Shown here piece by piece: positions 32,186 through 43,007 of a DNA stretch of 43,412 nt. This stretch comes from Nemertoderma westbladi (lineage: Eukaryota; Xenacoelomorpha; Nemertodermatida; Nemertodermatidae): assembly GCA_032718475.1 (NCBI GenBank), contig JAUCBJ010000047.1, positions 1 through 43,412 on the forward strand, written 5' to 3'. Under the pieces are notes generated by a model. That model was not told the DNA's origin. It did no database searches and was given only the letters and a program-made list of their open reading frames with translations. Positions within the stretch are counted from its first letter, which is position 1, and each line of letters opens with the position of its first letter. The translations under genes and the position numbers were made by a program.

Positions 32186-32724
32186 GTCAGTTCCCCAGTC
32201 TCCTCCGCTTCCGTCTAATCAACCCGGTAACCCACAGACGGGCGGCCAATCGCTGGGCGCCTCTCCAATGCGCGGCCCAGTTCCTACCAGTCAACCAGGT
32301 GGCGCTACTACTGGTGTCGGTCTGCGAGGCCCTCCTCCACCGCAAGGCATACGTCAACCAGTACCGCAGGGGCCACTGCAAGGACAACCAAGTCATCCCC
32401 CGGGGCAACAGCAGGGACCTCCACCCGGACAACATGGACATCCCCAAGTGCAACATGGACCGCCACAGGGGCAACATGGACCTCCACAAGGGCAACATGG
32501 ACCACCACAGGGGCAACATGGACCGCCACAGGGGCAACATGGACCTCCAATAGGGCAACATGGACCTCCCCAGGGGCAACAAGGACCTCCCCAGGGGCAA
32601 CATGGACAACCACAAGGGCAACACGGACCTCCCCAGGGGCAACACGGACCTCCACCACCTGGTCATCAACCAAATCGACAACCTGGAGCCCCTGCTCCGT
32701 CACAGCCACCACCCAGACAACCCG
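32186..32724 (+). CDS. SYN: Synapsin, Gln/Pro-rich tail exon (domain D-like)
   Basis: Acceptor TATTTTAG and donor GTAGGT bound 539 bp coding for about 179 residues, almost all Pro, Gln, Gly, His and Ser. The first base completes the split Gln codon and the exon exits with one base of a Gly codon. Synapsin domain D is a Pro-rich, disordered linker that binds SH3 proteins and drives vesicle clustering by condensation. The centre is an 11-fold heptapeptide repeat (32415-32645). PPRQPG-type motifs near the end could bind SH3 domains. The sequence is diverged from vertebrate D/H/J regions, as usual for this linker. Confidence 0.9.
32415..32645 (+). repeat. SYN: 21-bp coding minisatellite: 11 GPPQGQH heptads in synapsin
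   Basis: Eleven 21-bp units code for GPPQGQH with variants (GPPPGQH, GHPQVQH, GPPIGQH, GPPQGQQ, GQPQGQH). Several differences between units fall in third codon positions (CCT/CCG/CCA, CAG/CAA, CAT/CAC), unlike the two non-coding minisatellites in the window. This suggests selection on the peptide. Confidence 0.93.
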
Positions 32725-34679
32725 GTAGGTTATAGGATGTCCCTTTTGTGTAAATAAATGTTGAATAAATTGAGTTTCCTTGAGCTCAACTCAAATCACT
32801 TTTGATATGGTATTGGTGCGAAGTTTGTTTGTGGTGCATTTGGTGAGAATGTAATAATAATTATCTTCAGTTTGAATGGTTGAAAACCTTTCTTTACAAA
32901 ATTGTGACAATCAGATTGTTCTTGTCAAATTTAGATAGATGTTATAGAAGACCCCAAAAAATTTGTTAAAACAGGTTATTGCTAGTTCTAAATCAATTAT
33001 GGCGATATATTTGGTGCTTGGTGTTGGTGTAATAACATAATTGTAATAAAACTATTGTATGCAGTCCTTAATATTAGGCTCGATTCACAGTGTGGGGAGC
33101 TAGGTTGATCCCCTTCACACTGCTTTCTTAAACTGGCTTGATGGCATAGCTGCGCTAAGACAGTTCGCAGTGAGAACGATCCCAAACTAGCTTGAGCAAC
33201 TAATACCAGGTTCTATATAGTTCAAGCTGAGTTGTGTGAATGTGGCTTTTTTTTTAATGCATTGGCAACGATTATAGGTTTATTGGTTATGAGCCTATTT
33301 ATTTATTTTGCACTATTTAGCATGAATGTTTATTTGAATGAAACATTGGATCGCCACTTTATGTCGCTGTCAATAATTGCGTTAACAATATGATTAAATA
33401 TATTAATTAATTTATGTAAAATAAACGAACTATATAATAGTAGCTGATGTGGATGTATGTATTACTATATGTCGACAGCATGCGGTAGTGTAACCGGTCT
33501 GGGTCGGTAAGTGCAGCAGAACTCAAAGCCAGGAGCGAACAGATACAATCACCCATAGGCCGCCCTCAAAACAAACGTGTGTGTGTTGTGCCAGAAGCGA
33601 GTTCTGACACAAACTCAGACGTTGGGGTAGCGCCTCGAGTATAATTATAATCGTTTGCTGATGGCTCAGCTGTACTGACTCGCCCCAAATACCAAACTGA
33701 TCATAGATTCAGATGACAGCATGCTGCTAGCGGTCTTTATGTGACCCTGGTTAACTTTATGTGACTCAGGTATAACTGCGTGTAATAATAAAACCATGGT
33801 CATTTCAAATGTATTGTATGTACGTATAGAAAGCAAGTAGACCTAAAACGGTTTAAAACTTCATGTTTAGTCACTTGGAAATTTTAATATTAATTTGCCT
33901 GTAGTAGGCAAATCAGCAAATCGCAATTCATCACTTTAAAATGTAGACATTTTAAAATGCTGAATTGTTAATTACCAATAAACTCCACACCGTATTTACA
34001 TAATTTAAACAAAATGTTTTGCATAAATTCTGCGCTTTGGTTTCAAAATTAGAAATTACCAATCGTTGCTATATTAATTATTGCATCTGTACTTACATAT
34101 TTGCACATTTTTCACACTGCTTACACAGGCTCCACTAAAAATGAACGTTATTTTTGGTTTAAGTATATATATATAATATAGTATAAGTCTGACATCATTA
34201 AATCTGTACCTTCAATACCATCATGCACATAAAATAAACTATATTTAATTGTTTTCCTTTTGCGAAATATCATTATTTAATCGAATTGTTTTTATTGTAT
34301 TTTTCAGCATCCGGTATTAACTTTGTGAGTGCTTTGAACTGCATGCGGATAACCAATGGGATTTTAGGAATTTCCAAAAACCCTATTGGCTGGCTACTTT
34401 TTCTCTTTTCTTGAATTATTATTGTTTTTTTTCCTCAACTTTTCCTTTCTGCTGGTGGTCTTCTGTCGGCAGATTCACTCTCCCTGAATATTCATTCTGT
34501 AGAGTTGCAATGCAACATAACATTACCATCGAAAACAGCCGAACTCATAATGTTGTTGCAAGAAACTCTAAACAATTAGTAAATTACCTAATTTTCGAAT
34601 GTTTGTGTGTTGGGCGGCAAAAATGAGAATCACAGTTATCTTGTATTGTTGGTACATTTTAGATAAGATATAAATATGT

Positions 34680-34875
34680 ATTATACACCATGTCCTGGAA
34701 TATAGTGTCGCTATTCCGGTAGCTAGACCAACCCCCCCCCCCCCCCCCCCCCCCAAATCTTCTACAAATCTTAATGAGATTGCATGAAATTTGAAACATT
34801 TGAAAAATGTAACACAATAAACGTAAAATAGCTGAGATATAAACGTTCGAAAGTTGCATAGTTTTATTCCAAAAT
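34680..34875 (+). repeat. C-tract repeat family, copy B
   Basis: ACACCATGTCCTGGAATA, a C23 tract (34732-34754), TCTACAAATC, GAGATTGCATGAAATTTG, then ACGTAAAATAGCTGAGATATA and GCATAGTTTTATTCC. The latter half is found inverted in copy C at 35696-35760. Confidence 0.75.
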
Positions 34876-35025
34876 TGTAACATTACTCAACAGCGAGTAT
34901 TAACATAGTAGTATTTAGTATTAACATTTATTAGTATTAACAGCGAGTTGTTATTTGGCACTTTACAACTTTAGAGGACATTAAGCATTGTATTGGCCTG
35001 TACATTTAGTATTGTATTTGGTGTT

Positions 35026-35114
35026 ATTGTTTACGTGGTAACCAATGACGGCGTTAAGTAATATCCACTAAGGGGACATTACTTAGCGCCGTCATTGGTT
35101 ACCACGTAAACAAT
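35026..35114. repeat. Near-perfect inverted repeat: 37-bp arms, 15-base loop
   Basis: The left arm is 35026-35062, the loop 35063-35077, the right arm 35078-35114. The arms match at 36 of 37 positions; the single difference (T versus C) would be a G-U pair in RNA. The arm carries TTTACGTGGTAACCAATGAC. It lies in the last synapsin intron. It could be a tiny foldback transposon or a source of hairpin small RNA. Confidence 0.9.
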
Positions 35115-35689
35115 AGGTGGAAATTTGCCTGATAGCCAGATAGGCCTACTGCATTACCTAACGGTAGGCGGGGTATAGCTATTAATAACCAGTAGCTAAA
35201 TTATTAACATGGCTCCAAACGCCACCATAAATATAAGCCAACTTATTTATAACATAATTAATGTCATTTTTACATTTATTTATACAGCGACTAATATAAT
35301 TTGTGCAGTTTCTATCACTTATAATGTATATGTACAATCATTTCATAATTTTGGAATAAAACTACATGCATACTTGTTGCAAAGTACTTTACAATTTCTG
35401 ATCCTCGTGATTTTATTTTCACTCACTCACTAACGTTCGTTCGTGTAACAAAGCCACTCGGATCATCACTCTGTAACCACTTTACACACAAGTATGTAAA
35501 TAGTTATTACACCTGCGCAAGGTTATTTTATTCTATTTAAGAAATACCTCATATTCTAAAACACTTCATCCCATACGTAGCTGGGCAACAATGCAATAAC
35601 TCTATAATCATACTATTACGTAGCTATTCGTACATAAACAAAGTGTTCCGGAATATGGTTTATTTGTTAAATATAATTAAACAGCCTCG

Positions 35690-36065
35690 TGCAGGCGCAA
35701 AACCATGCAACTTTCTAACGCTTATATATCAGCTATTTTACGTTTATTGTGATACATACATAATTTGGAATGCTTGCATGGCCAGCTTTCCGTTAATATC
35801 AACAAATCGCTATAAGGTTGAAGAATAACTGCGGTGTAACTGGCGCAATACCGACGGAGACACCTTTTTCAAACGCTTGTAGCTAAAGAATGAAAGCAAA
35901 TATAAAAGTTCTGGCTCACCCAGCAGGGAGGAGGGAGGTGAAACTATCTCTGTTTCAAACTCCATGCAATCTCATTACGATTTGTAGAAAAATCTGGGGG
36001 GAGGGGAAGGGGGTCCAGGTAACTGAATAACGATAACTCTATTCCAGGACATTGTGTATATATAA
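35690..36065 (-). repeat. C-tract repeat family, copy C, inverted
   Basis: On the minus strand: ACAATGTCCTGGAATAG, a CCCCCTTCCC stretch not expanded to a pure run, TTTTTCTACAAATCG, GAGATTGCATG, and after about 190 unrelated bases the CAATAAACGTAAAATAGCTG tail. With copy B this forms a large inverted pair about 1 kb apart. Confidence 0.65.
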
Positions 36066-36319
36066 TATATAGATAGGAATATATTAAGATAAAATAAAAC
36101 ATTTGATAAATAGTGCAGCCTGAGTAACATTCGTGTGTTTAAAGTAAGCATGATTTGTTTGGATTGTCTTGCAATTTTTCGTAATGTGTTACATATTTGC
36201 ATGAATTTCTGGTTATTAAATTTTCATGTTACAACACGATTGAAATAGAATATAAGTACAATAATTAGACTCTGGTAATTAGGTTACACAGGCTGCACTA
36301 TAATTTACCGGTACCGGCG

Positions 36320-38192
36320 GCATCTTGGTGAGCAACTCAGTGAGCAACAACGTGGTGAGCAACTCAGTGAGCAGCGACTCAGTGAGCAGCAATTTGCTGA
36401 GCAGCAACTTGGTGAGCAGCTCAATTAGCAGTAACTTAGTGATGAGCAACTTGCTGTGTAACTCAGTGAGCAGCATCTGGGTGAGCAACTCAGTGAGCAG
36501 CAACTTTGCGACCAAATCAGTGAGCAGTAACTTGGTGGGCAATTCAGTGAGCAGCAACTTGGTGACCAACTCAGTGAGCAGTAACTTGGTGAGAATCTCT
36601 GTGAGCAACTCAGTGAGTAGCAACTTGGTGAGAAACCCTGTGATCAGCAACTTGGTGAGCAACTCAGTGAGCAGCAACTTGGTGAGCAACTCAGTGAGCA
36701 GCAACTTGTTGAGCAACGCAGTGAGCAGTAACTTGGTGAGATTCTCTGTGAGCAACTCAGTGAGTAGCAACTTGGTGAGAAACCCTGTGAGCAGCAACTT
36801 GGTGAGCAACTCAGTGAGCAGCAACTTGTTGAGCAACGCAGTGAGCAGCAACTTGGTGAGAAACCCTGTGAGCTACTTGGTGAGCAGTAACTTGGTGAGC
36901 AGCAAGGTGAGCAACTCAATTAGCAGCAACTTGGTGATGAGCAACTAGGTGCGCAACTCAGTGAACAACAACTTGGTGAGCAACTCAGTGAGCAGCAACT
37001 TGGTGAGAAACTCTGTGATCAGCATCTTGGTGAGCAACTCTGTGAGCAACTTGGTGAGCAACTCAGTGAACAACAACTTGGTGAGCAACTCAGTGTACAA
37101 CAACTTGGTGAGCAACTCAGTGCACAACAACTTGATGAGCAACTCAGTGAACAACAACTTGGTGAACATCTCAGTGAGCAGCAACTTTGGTGAGCGACTC
37201 AGTAAAAAGCATCTTGGTGAGCAACTCAGTGAGCAGCATCTTGGCGAGCAACTCAGTGAGCAGCACCTTGGTGAGAAACCCAGTGTTAGCAACTCAGTGA
37301 CCAGCAACTTGGTAAGGAGCTTTGTGAGTAGTAACTTGGTGAGAAACTCAGTGAGCAACTTGGTGAGCAGTAACTTGGTGAGCAATTTAAATTAGCAGCA
37401 ACTTAGTGATGAGCAACTTGGTGAGTAACTCAGTGAGCAGCATCTTGGTGAGCAACTCAGTGAGCAGCAACTTGGTGAGCAACTCAGTGAACAACAACAT
37501 GGTCAGCAACTCAGTGATGAGCAACTTGGTGAGCATCTCAGTGAACAGCATCTTGGTGAGAAACTATGTGAGCAATACAGTGAGCAGCAACTAGGTAAGC
37601 AACTTGGTGAGCAGCAACTTTGGTGAAGTGCAACTTGGTGAACAACTCAATTAGCAGCAATTCAGTGAGCAGCAACTTGGTGAGCAATTCAGTGAAAAGC
37701 ATCTTGGTGAGCAACTCACTGAGCAGTAACTTGGTGATCAATTCACTGAGCAGCAACTTGGTGAGCAACTCAGTGAGCAGAAACTTGGCGAGCAACTCAG
37801 TGAGCAGCAACTTGGTGAACAACGCAGTGGGCAGCAACTTAGTGAACAACTCAGTGGGCAGCAACTTAGTGAACAACTCAGTGAGCAGCAACCTGGTGAG
37901 TAACTCAGTGAGCAAATTAGTGAGCAACACAGTGAGCAGCAACTTGGTGAGTAACTCACTAAGCAGTATCTTGGTGAGCACCTGAGTGAGCAGCATCTCT
38001 TCGTGAGCAACTCACTGAGCAGTAACTTGGTGAGCAACACAGTGAGCAGCAACTTGGTAAGCAACTTAGTGAGCATCAACTTGGTGATGAGCAACTTGGT
38101 GATGAGCAACTTGGTGAGCAACTTAATTTGCAGCAACTCAGTGAGCAGCTACTCACTGAGCAGCAATTTGATGAGCATCACAGTGAGCAACA
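36320..38192. repeat. 27-bp minisatellite in the last synapsin intron, about 65-70 copies
   Basis: The unit is GAGCAGCAACTTGGT followed by GAGCAACTCAGT (15 + 12 bases), with many point variants and occasional single-subunit insertions. Since 27 is a multiple of three, several frames on both strands stay open for 60-200 codons (Ser/Asn/Val-rich, Leu/Thr-rich, Gln/Glu-rich). Changes are spread over all positions and stops break every frame, so it is not an exon. Confidence 0.95.
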
Positions 38193-39430
38193 AAAATATG
38201 GTGGATCCGTCATTAACGATCCGTCAAAATCGATTCCTTCAGAGATCCCGTAGCCTGATGTATTTTGAGCATTTTGAGCATTTGAGGTCTTGACACAGAG
38301 TCGAATGATTTGATGAAACTATTAAGATACCCACCAATGTTCTTCTTGGTGGGTTCTTATTCTCTTCCAACGAGATTCTCCTTACACGATCCTTCATGAA
38401 TTTAACATGATTCTGTTTAATTGCTTTGCCGCGCCGCCATCAGGCCAATTTTATATCTTTCACTATTACCGAAAAGGGAGAGTTTAACTTTCATAACTTT
38501 AGAAAGTATTTTAATTTCTTTCTGTAGGCCAAAGTAAAGTTCATTACAACCACATACTGACATACTGACAGACTGACAAAAATATTATGACACGACCTAC
38601 TACTGTGTTGAAATTCCTACTCACTGTCTGTAAATATATACATTACATAGATCAACAGTTCTGGATGTAATCGTATATCATTAAGTATAAAATTATTAGT
38701 ATGAGTATAGAGTGTGTATTATTTTTTCTTCCATTTTCCCTTATACTAATAAAGGATATATATACGGTGTCTGAAAGCGGCCAAAATAATTCACTACTTT
38801 TTTATTTTTTGACATTTTTTTTCTTGAATTTCAACCCGTATATATCATATTAATCACAACATAATACCTATTTATTGTTACCAGATATATCATAAAAGCT
38901 ATTCCATTCTAATAAATATGGTTACAATAACAGTGAATCTAATAACATTTTCCTACATTGTGTAGTTTAGTGCATGAGTTTAGTTTCATGTTCATATGCA
39001 GTATGAAGATTGTTTTAACAAGTAATTATCACATTTTCTAATGTTTTTTTTTTTAATTCTAATTTATTGGAAACAAGTTATTTTAGTATAAATTTCAACA
39101 ATAAATTCAACAATTTATTGCTGTCCGATGTGTCCTAAAGTTCTTAATTTTTGTACGTCTGTTAAAGACCTAAAGGGGGGGGGGGGGGTGACGAATACTG
39201 GTTATTGGTTGCCCAAAAAAAATTTAAAAAATTAATTTTGTTTCGGGTTTTTTTAACCATTGGCCTTTTAGCAACGATACCTACTCAATTCATACTTAAT
39301 TAGCTATTATTTCGTAACACATTGATCGTCCCTTTTCTAACTAACTATTTCGTAAAGTTGTCCTTTATAACACACCACACTCAGAATTTAATTTATATCT
39401 CAAACATAAATAATTACTGTCTCTGTGCAG
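38193..39430. other. Last synapsin intron, final part
   Basis: No exon is seen between the minisatellite and the acceptor at 39429-39430. It holds AT-rich sequence and a G14 run (39175-39188). Confidence 0.5.
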
Positions 39431-39606
39431 GGCATCAACAATCCGTTCAACCTCCGATAAGACAGCCCCAGGGCTCGAACCCTGGACCTAGTGGACAACC
39501 TGCTCATCGACGCAGCGACCAACAACCCGAACCTTCCGACGACTCCGAAATCTCCTTCATTAAAGTTAAACGGGCGTTTTCCGGAATATTCGGAGACTCC
39601 TTATAA
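39431..39606 (+). CDS. SYN: Synapsin, last exon: C-terminal domain E-like tail and stop
   Basis: Acceptor TCTGTGCAG opens a 176-bp exon whose first two bases complete the Gly codon left by the Pro/Gln exon. After a Gln/Pro/Ser-rich linker the protein ends SEISFIKVKRAFSGIFGDSL. This matches the conserved domain E end of long synapsin isoforms, where a basic amphipathic helix and an (A/S)-F-x-x-(I/L)F-x-D signature are kept. Stop TAA at 39604-39606. Domain E contributes to vesicle-pool maintenance. Confidence 0.9.
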
Positions 39607-42384
39607 TGCTTTGCGGTTCCTTTAATTACTCTTAATTGTGTTGCAGTTTATGCCATTGTCATTATCATTAATTTTAGTGAATTTAAATTAATTTAAATTT
39701 TTATTTCTTGACGCGATAACCTTAATTAGCATTCAATGAAAATATTGAACGCGAGTGGAATGGTAGGCCTACTACTGAAACTTATGTATGGTTGTCTTTT
39801 TGATTCGAGTGATCTTATATTTTGAAAGAATTAAATCAAAGTTTTTAGATAATTATTTTTCGGATGTAAACCCTAGACATAGATTAATATCCTCGGTTTG
39901 AATATTCTCCATCGTTTCATATTTAATTATAGTAATAAATGATTTTAGATTGTAAATTTTTTTGTAAGTACAAGTTTGTTTGTTCTGAATTTTTATTCGG
40001 ATTTATTTTTAGGTGCAACAAACAAATAGATAATTATTGAATTGACTGTTGCCCTGATGTGAAGAAATATTGATGGTAGATATTTAACTATTTTACTCAA
40101 ACGTTGGAACCGTATTATTATCTTCAGCTAGTTTTATGATACTTTTCTCTGACACGATGTACAAACCAGAGCTGTCTGTTTAATATTGCTATACACATAT
40201 TATATAGTTATTAATGAAATTTACAGTTATTTCACTTTATTTTGCGTGTCTAGTCTAGCCGATCAATATAGTTAACGTAGTGTCGCTGATTTTGTTCTCA
40301 CTTAGAAGGTGTTTTTTAGGATGTAAAAGATCAGATTTTATATTTTTTGCAGTAATTTTGGTTTTAATTGTGCCCGCTTCGAATATTATTGAGTAATCAT
40401 TTTGTGTTTTAGGAAAATGAATCATGTATTAATGATGTATTTGTTCTTAAGTTTGTATCACTTATATATATTATATTGTGTAGTTTGGCAAAGTCTTTCC
40501 TTTCCGTAACAACTGCAACCAAACTGTTCACATGAAAACTAAACAATACAAAACAAGAGGTATCTCTGAAGCTTTTTTATCCAATCACATTATCGTTCTA
40601 CAGTAGGCACGTCATTGGTTAGTTAACTGACTCGAACATTTGTTCTTGAACGTCAAGTTTACAATAATGAGTTTCTTCTCACTGACTGTTGTATCTGGTG
40701 TTCTACACATTGTGCTAGTGGTCTGTATTTCTGGAGTTATAGTGATATATAAAATATATTGTTATGGTCTCCTATTGTTCTGGTGCCGTGTTCTATATTC
40801 TATATTATATTCTAAATGTTCTAGAGTTCTTATGTGTAATTGATTGTGATGGTGTTCCATTGTTCGGGTGTTACATTTTATTTTCAATCTAATGTTCTGG
40901 TATTATTATATTGTTATTGTATTCTAATATATTATTACTAACGGTAATTATAATTTTGTTGTAGTGTGCTGTAAGTTTATTAAATATTATTAGCCCAAAA
41001 GTTTTAGTTTCAGTTAATGATGTAACGATCGACGTCAATGGTTTTTATAATTAATTAGTTGTCATTATTATTATTATATGTTAGTGATTCAATATATTTA
41101 AAAATTATATTGTATAAAATTTTCCGCAGTAATGTTTAGGTGTTATTGAAATACTGTTGAGTGAGTATTGTGAATTATTGGCACCATTTACAACGGGGGG
41201 GGGGGGGGGGGGGGCTGCAGCTGGACGTAAATCCCATCTCGGCGACGAATTAACAGCCAGCATGTATCAATGCTGAATTATCACTAAGGGAATGGAGCAG
41301 GTCACAGTGGCACCTTATTCTAATCTAACCAAAACAATAAGCAGCTGTTAGAATATAAATAGGGTACAGTAAAATTTTTGAGTAATGTGCATCTGCTAAT
41401 TGCCCACCCCAAACCACCCACCCCACCCCCAAATATCCGTTTATAACACGTAGTGCGTGTAATTTATTATCGCTTCCCATGGTATTTGAAATATGTTGTA
41501 TTTAATGTATGTTTTGGTATTCAATTCTAATATGATTTAAAACATTTTAGTTATAGTGCTGTATACCATTTTGTGTAAATAATACCCCATAGTCAGTAAG
41601 TGCAGTAGGCCTTATACGTCCTTCATTAATAGTTAGGTACCATAATTAAAAGGCGATTTCTAAATGAAATATCTTAAAGATGACCTGTGTTCTCAAGTTT
41701 TCATGTTAAAGTCTCCAGCACAATTTGTAAATTGATATGCGACCATATTGTTAGTCAGTTTTATTATTGTGCCAATATTTCTCGAGTGATCTATGAAAAA
41801 CTGACATTTAATAATGGTTTTTGTTATTTTTGTCAAAGCGAATTGTGGACACCCGGTGTACAACGCTATGAGCATTAAAATGGTCAATAAAATTAGTCAA
41901 AGAAATAATAGTCAATAATGTCGCCTTATATTCATTATTATAGTCGATACGTGGATTGTAATTTCACTTTATACAAAATAAACTGTTAGTTACCAGAAAT
42001 TCAATGATTTAACATAATAATTATAAATTGAATTTTTAATTATTGTCCCCCTTATTCATCCTCTAATAGTTAGTTAACTAGTTCAGTAATTGTAGATAGT
42101 CCTAAAAACCGAAAATGACTAAAATATTGACGAAAAATTAAAATTAATTTACACACATCGGTAAATCGTATTTGGATTATTATATTATTTTAGAGATTAT
42201 TTTCTCGAATATTATAATATTTTCATTTCCGAATAACGTATTTATTCTAAGACCTTGACATGTAACATTGTGAATTCAGTTCCACTTTCCAAATTGTTAA
42301 TTATTTATTCGTTTTAATAGCCTCTCATCTCGGGTTGACAATCAATCTCGCTATTGGTTCATTGCTGCTCTCCCATCTTATCGT
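39607..42384. other. Synapsin 3' UTR and intergenic AT-rich DNA
   Basis: The first part should be synapsin 3' UTR; an AATAAA at 39934-39939, 328 bases past the stop, is a candidate signal. A GTAGGCCTAC decamer lies at 39763. About 40740-40910 has repeated GTTCT(G/A) motifs. A G20 run lies at 41195-41214. Overlapping frames at 40640-40843 and 41687-41887 are AT-rich and unrecognised. Confidence 0.45.
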
Positions 42385-42579
42385 TCAGTATTCCTCCTCT
42401 TCCTCCTTAGCTTCCTTTCGTGGACCCGGAGCCGCCAGATTAAGGTGCGGCTTCTTTCTATTTTTCCACGCAAAAATAATCGATGACAAATAAAAACACG
42501 TCATAAGTATGACTGCTATAGCAACCGGCACGCCCATAAACATAGAAAGCCAATGGTGCCATTCCCAATGGTCGCCCAT
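42385..42579 (-). CDS. 64-aa single-pass membrane microprotein, unknown family
   Basis: A short minus-strand frame from an ATG in a good context (ACACATGG) at 42579 to a stop at 42385. Residues 1-12 are acidic and His/Trp-rich (MGDHWEWHHW). Residues about 13-36 form one strong hydrophobic segment, GVPVAIAVILMTCFYLSSII. A basic WKNRKK follows at once, then a Pro/Ala linker and an acidic tail KEEEEEY. The basic stretch after the membrane segment suggests that the acidic tail faces the cytosol. The frame is open further upstream without an ATG, so it might be a terminal exon. I do not recognise the family; small integral membrane proteins of this shape are common in animals. The composition is unlike the surrounding AT-rich DNA, which supports a real gene. 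Confidence 0.6.
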   Translation of the reverse strand: MGDHWEWHHWLSMFMGVPVAIAVILMTCFYLSSIIFAWKNRKKPHLNLAAPGPRKEAKEEEEEY

Positions 42580-43007
42580 GTGTACTAAAGATTCTATATA
42601 TTTTTTAAGCAATATTTCAATTGAAGAGTTTGTGGCTCTATATTATTATTTACAACAATTTGATTAGATAAACCAGCTGAATTTACAGGTAGTTTGTTGC
42701 CTATATTACAACAGGCCACATCAGTTTAGTATCCGTAAGCGATATTGGTCAATCCTTTCAATGAAAAATGTAACTAAAAGAATGTGTAGGATTATCAATA
42801 TTTGCTAAGGGATGTTTCCAAGGTAACAAATTAAGCCTCTGATATATTATGTAATCTCAAGGTTTAATTAATTAATGACACATGGTGGGATGGGGCGTTA
42901 TATTTTTGTGGCTTAATAATAGGCTTATTTCACTGGAGGGATATGTAGCCTACTTTATGATACAGTTACAGAACTGCTACACTACGCAGGGCAAGTTGTT
43001 TTAAAAA
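42580..43007. other. AT-rich spacer
   Basis: No feature is recognised. It is probably the 5' flank of the microprotein gene on the minus strand and the left flank of a LINE fragment. Confidence 0.4.

Larger units (their letters stand above)
32725..36319. other. Last synapsin intron, first part
   Basis: No constitutive exon is seen. 33075-33245 has CACACT/AGTGTG-rich sequence like a MITE remnant. A splice acceptor at 34307 opens a frame to a stop at 34414 that could be an alternative terminal exon. It also holds C-tract repeat copies B and C and a strong hairpin (35026-35114). The plus-strand frame at 35209-35433 is AT-rich and unlikely to be real. Confidence 0.45.

Noticed and set aside
32187-32712. 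Minus-strand frames rich in Leu/Trp/Arg or Val/His/Ala opposite the synapsin tail
   Set aside because: They are shadows of the coding heptad repeat; the plus frame has matching splice phases on both sides.
36279-38136. Ser/Asn/Val-rich, Leu/Thr-rich and Cys/Ser-rich frames
   Set aside because: They are reading frames of the 27-bp minisatellite, broken by stops and frame changes, with no matching splice sites.
41687-41887. Overlapping 60-codon frames on both strands
   Set aside because: Low-complexity AT-rich sequence open in both directions, with no motif.
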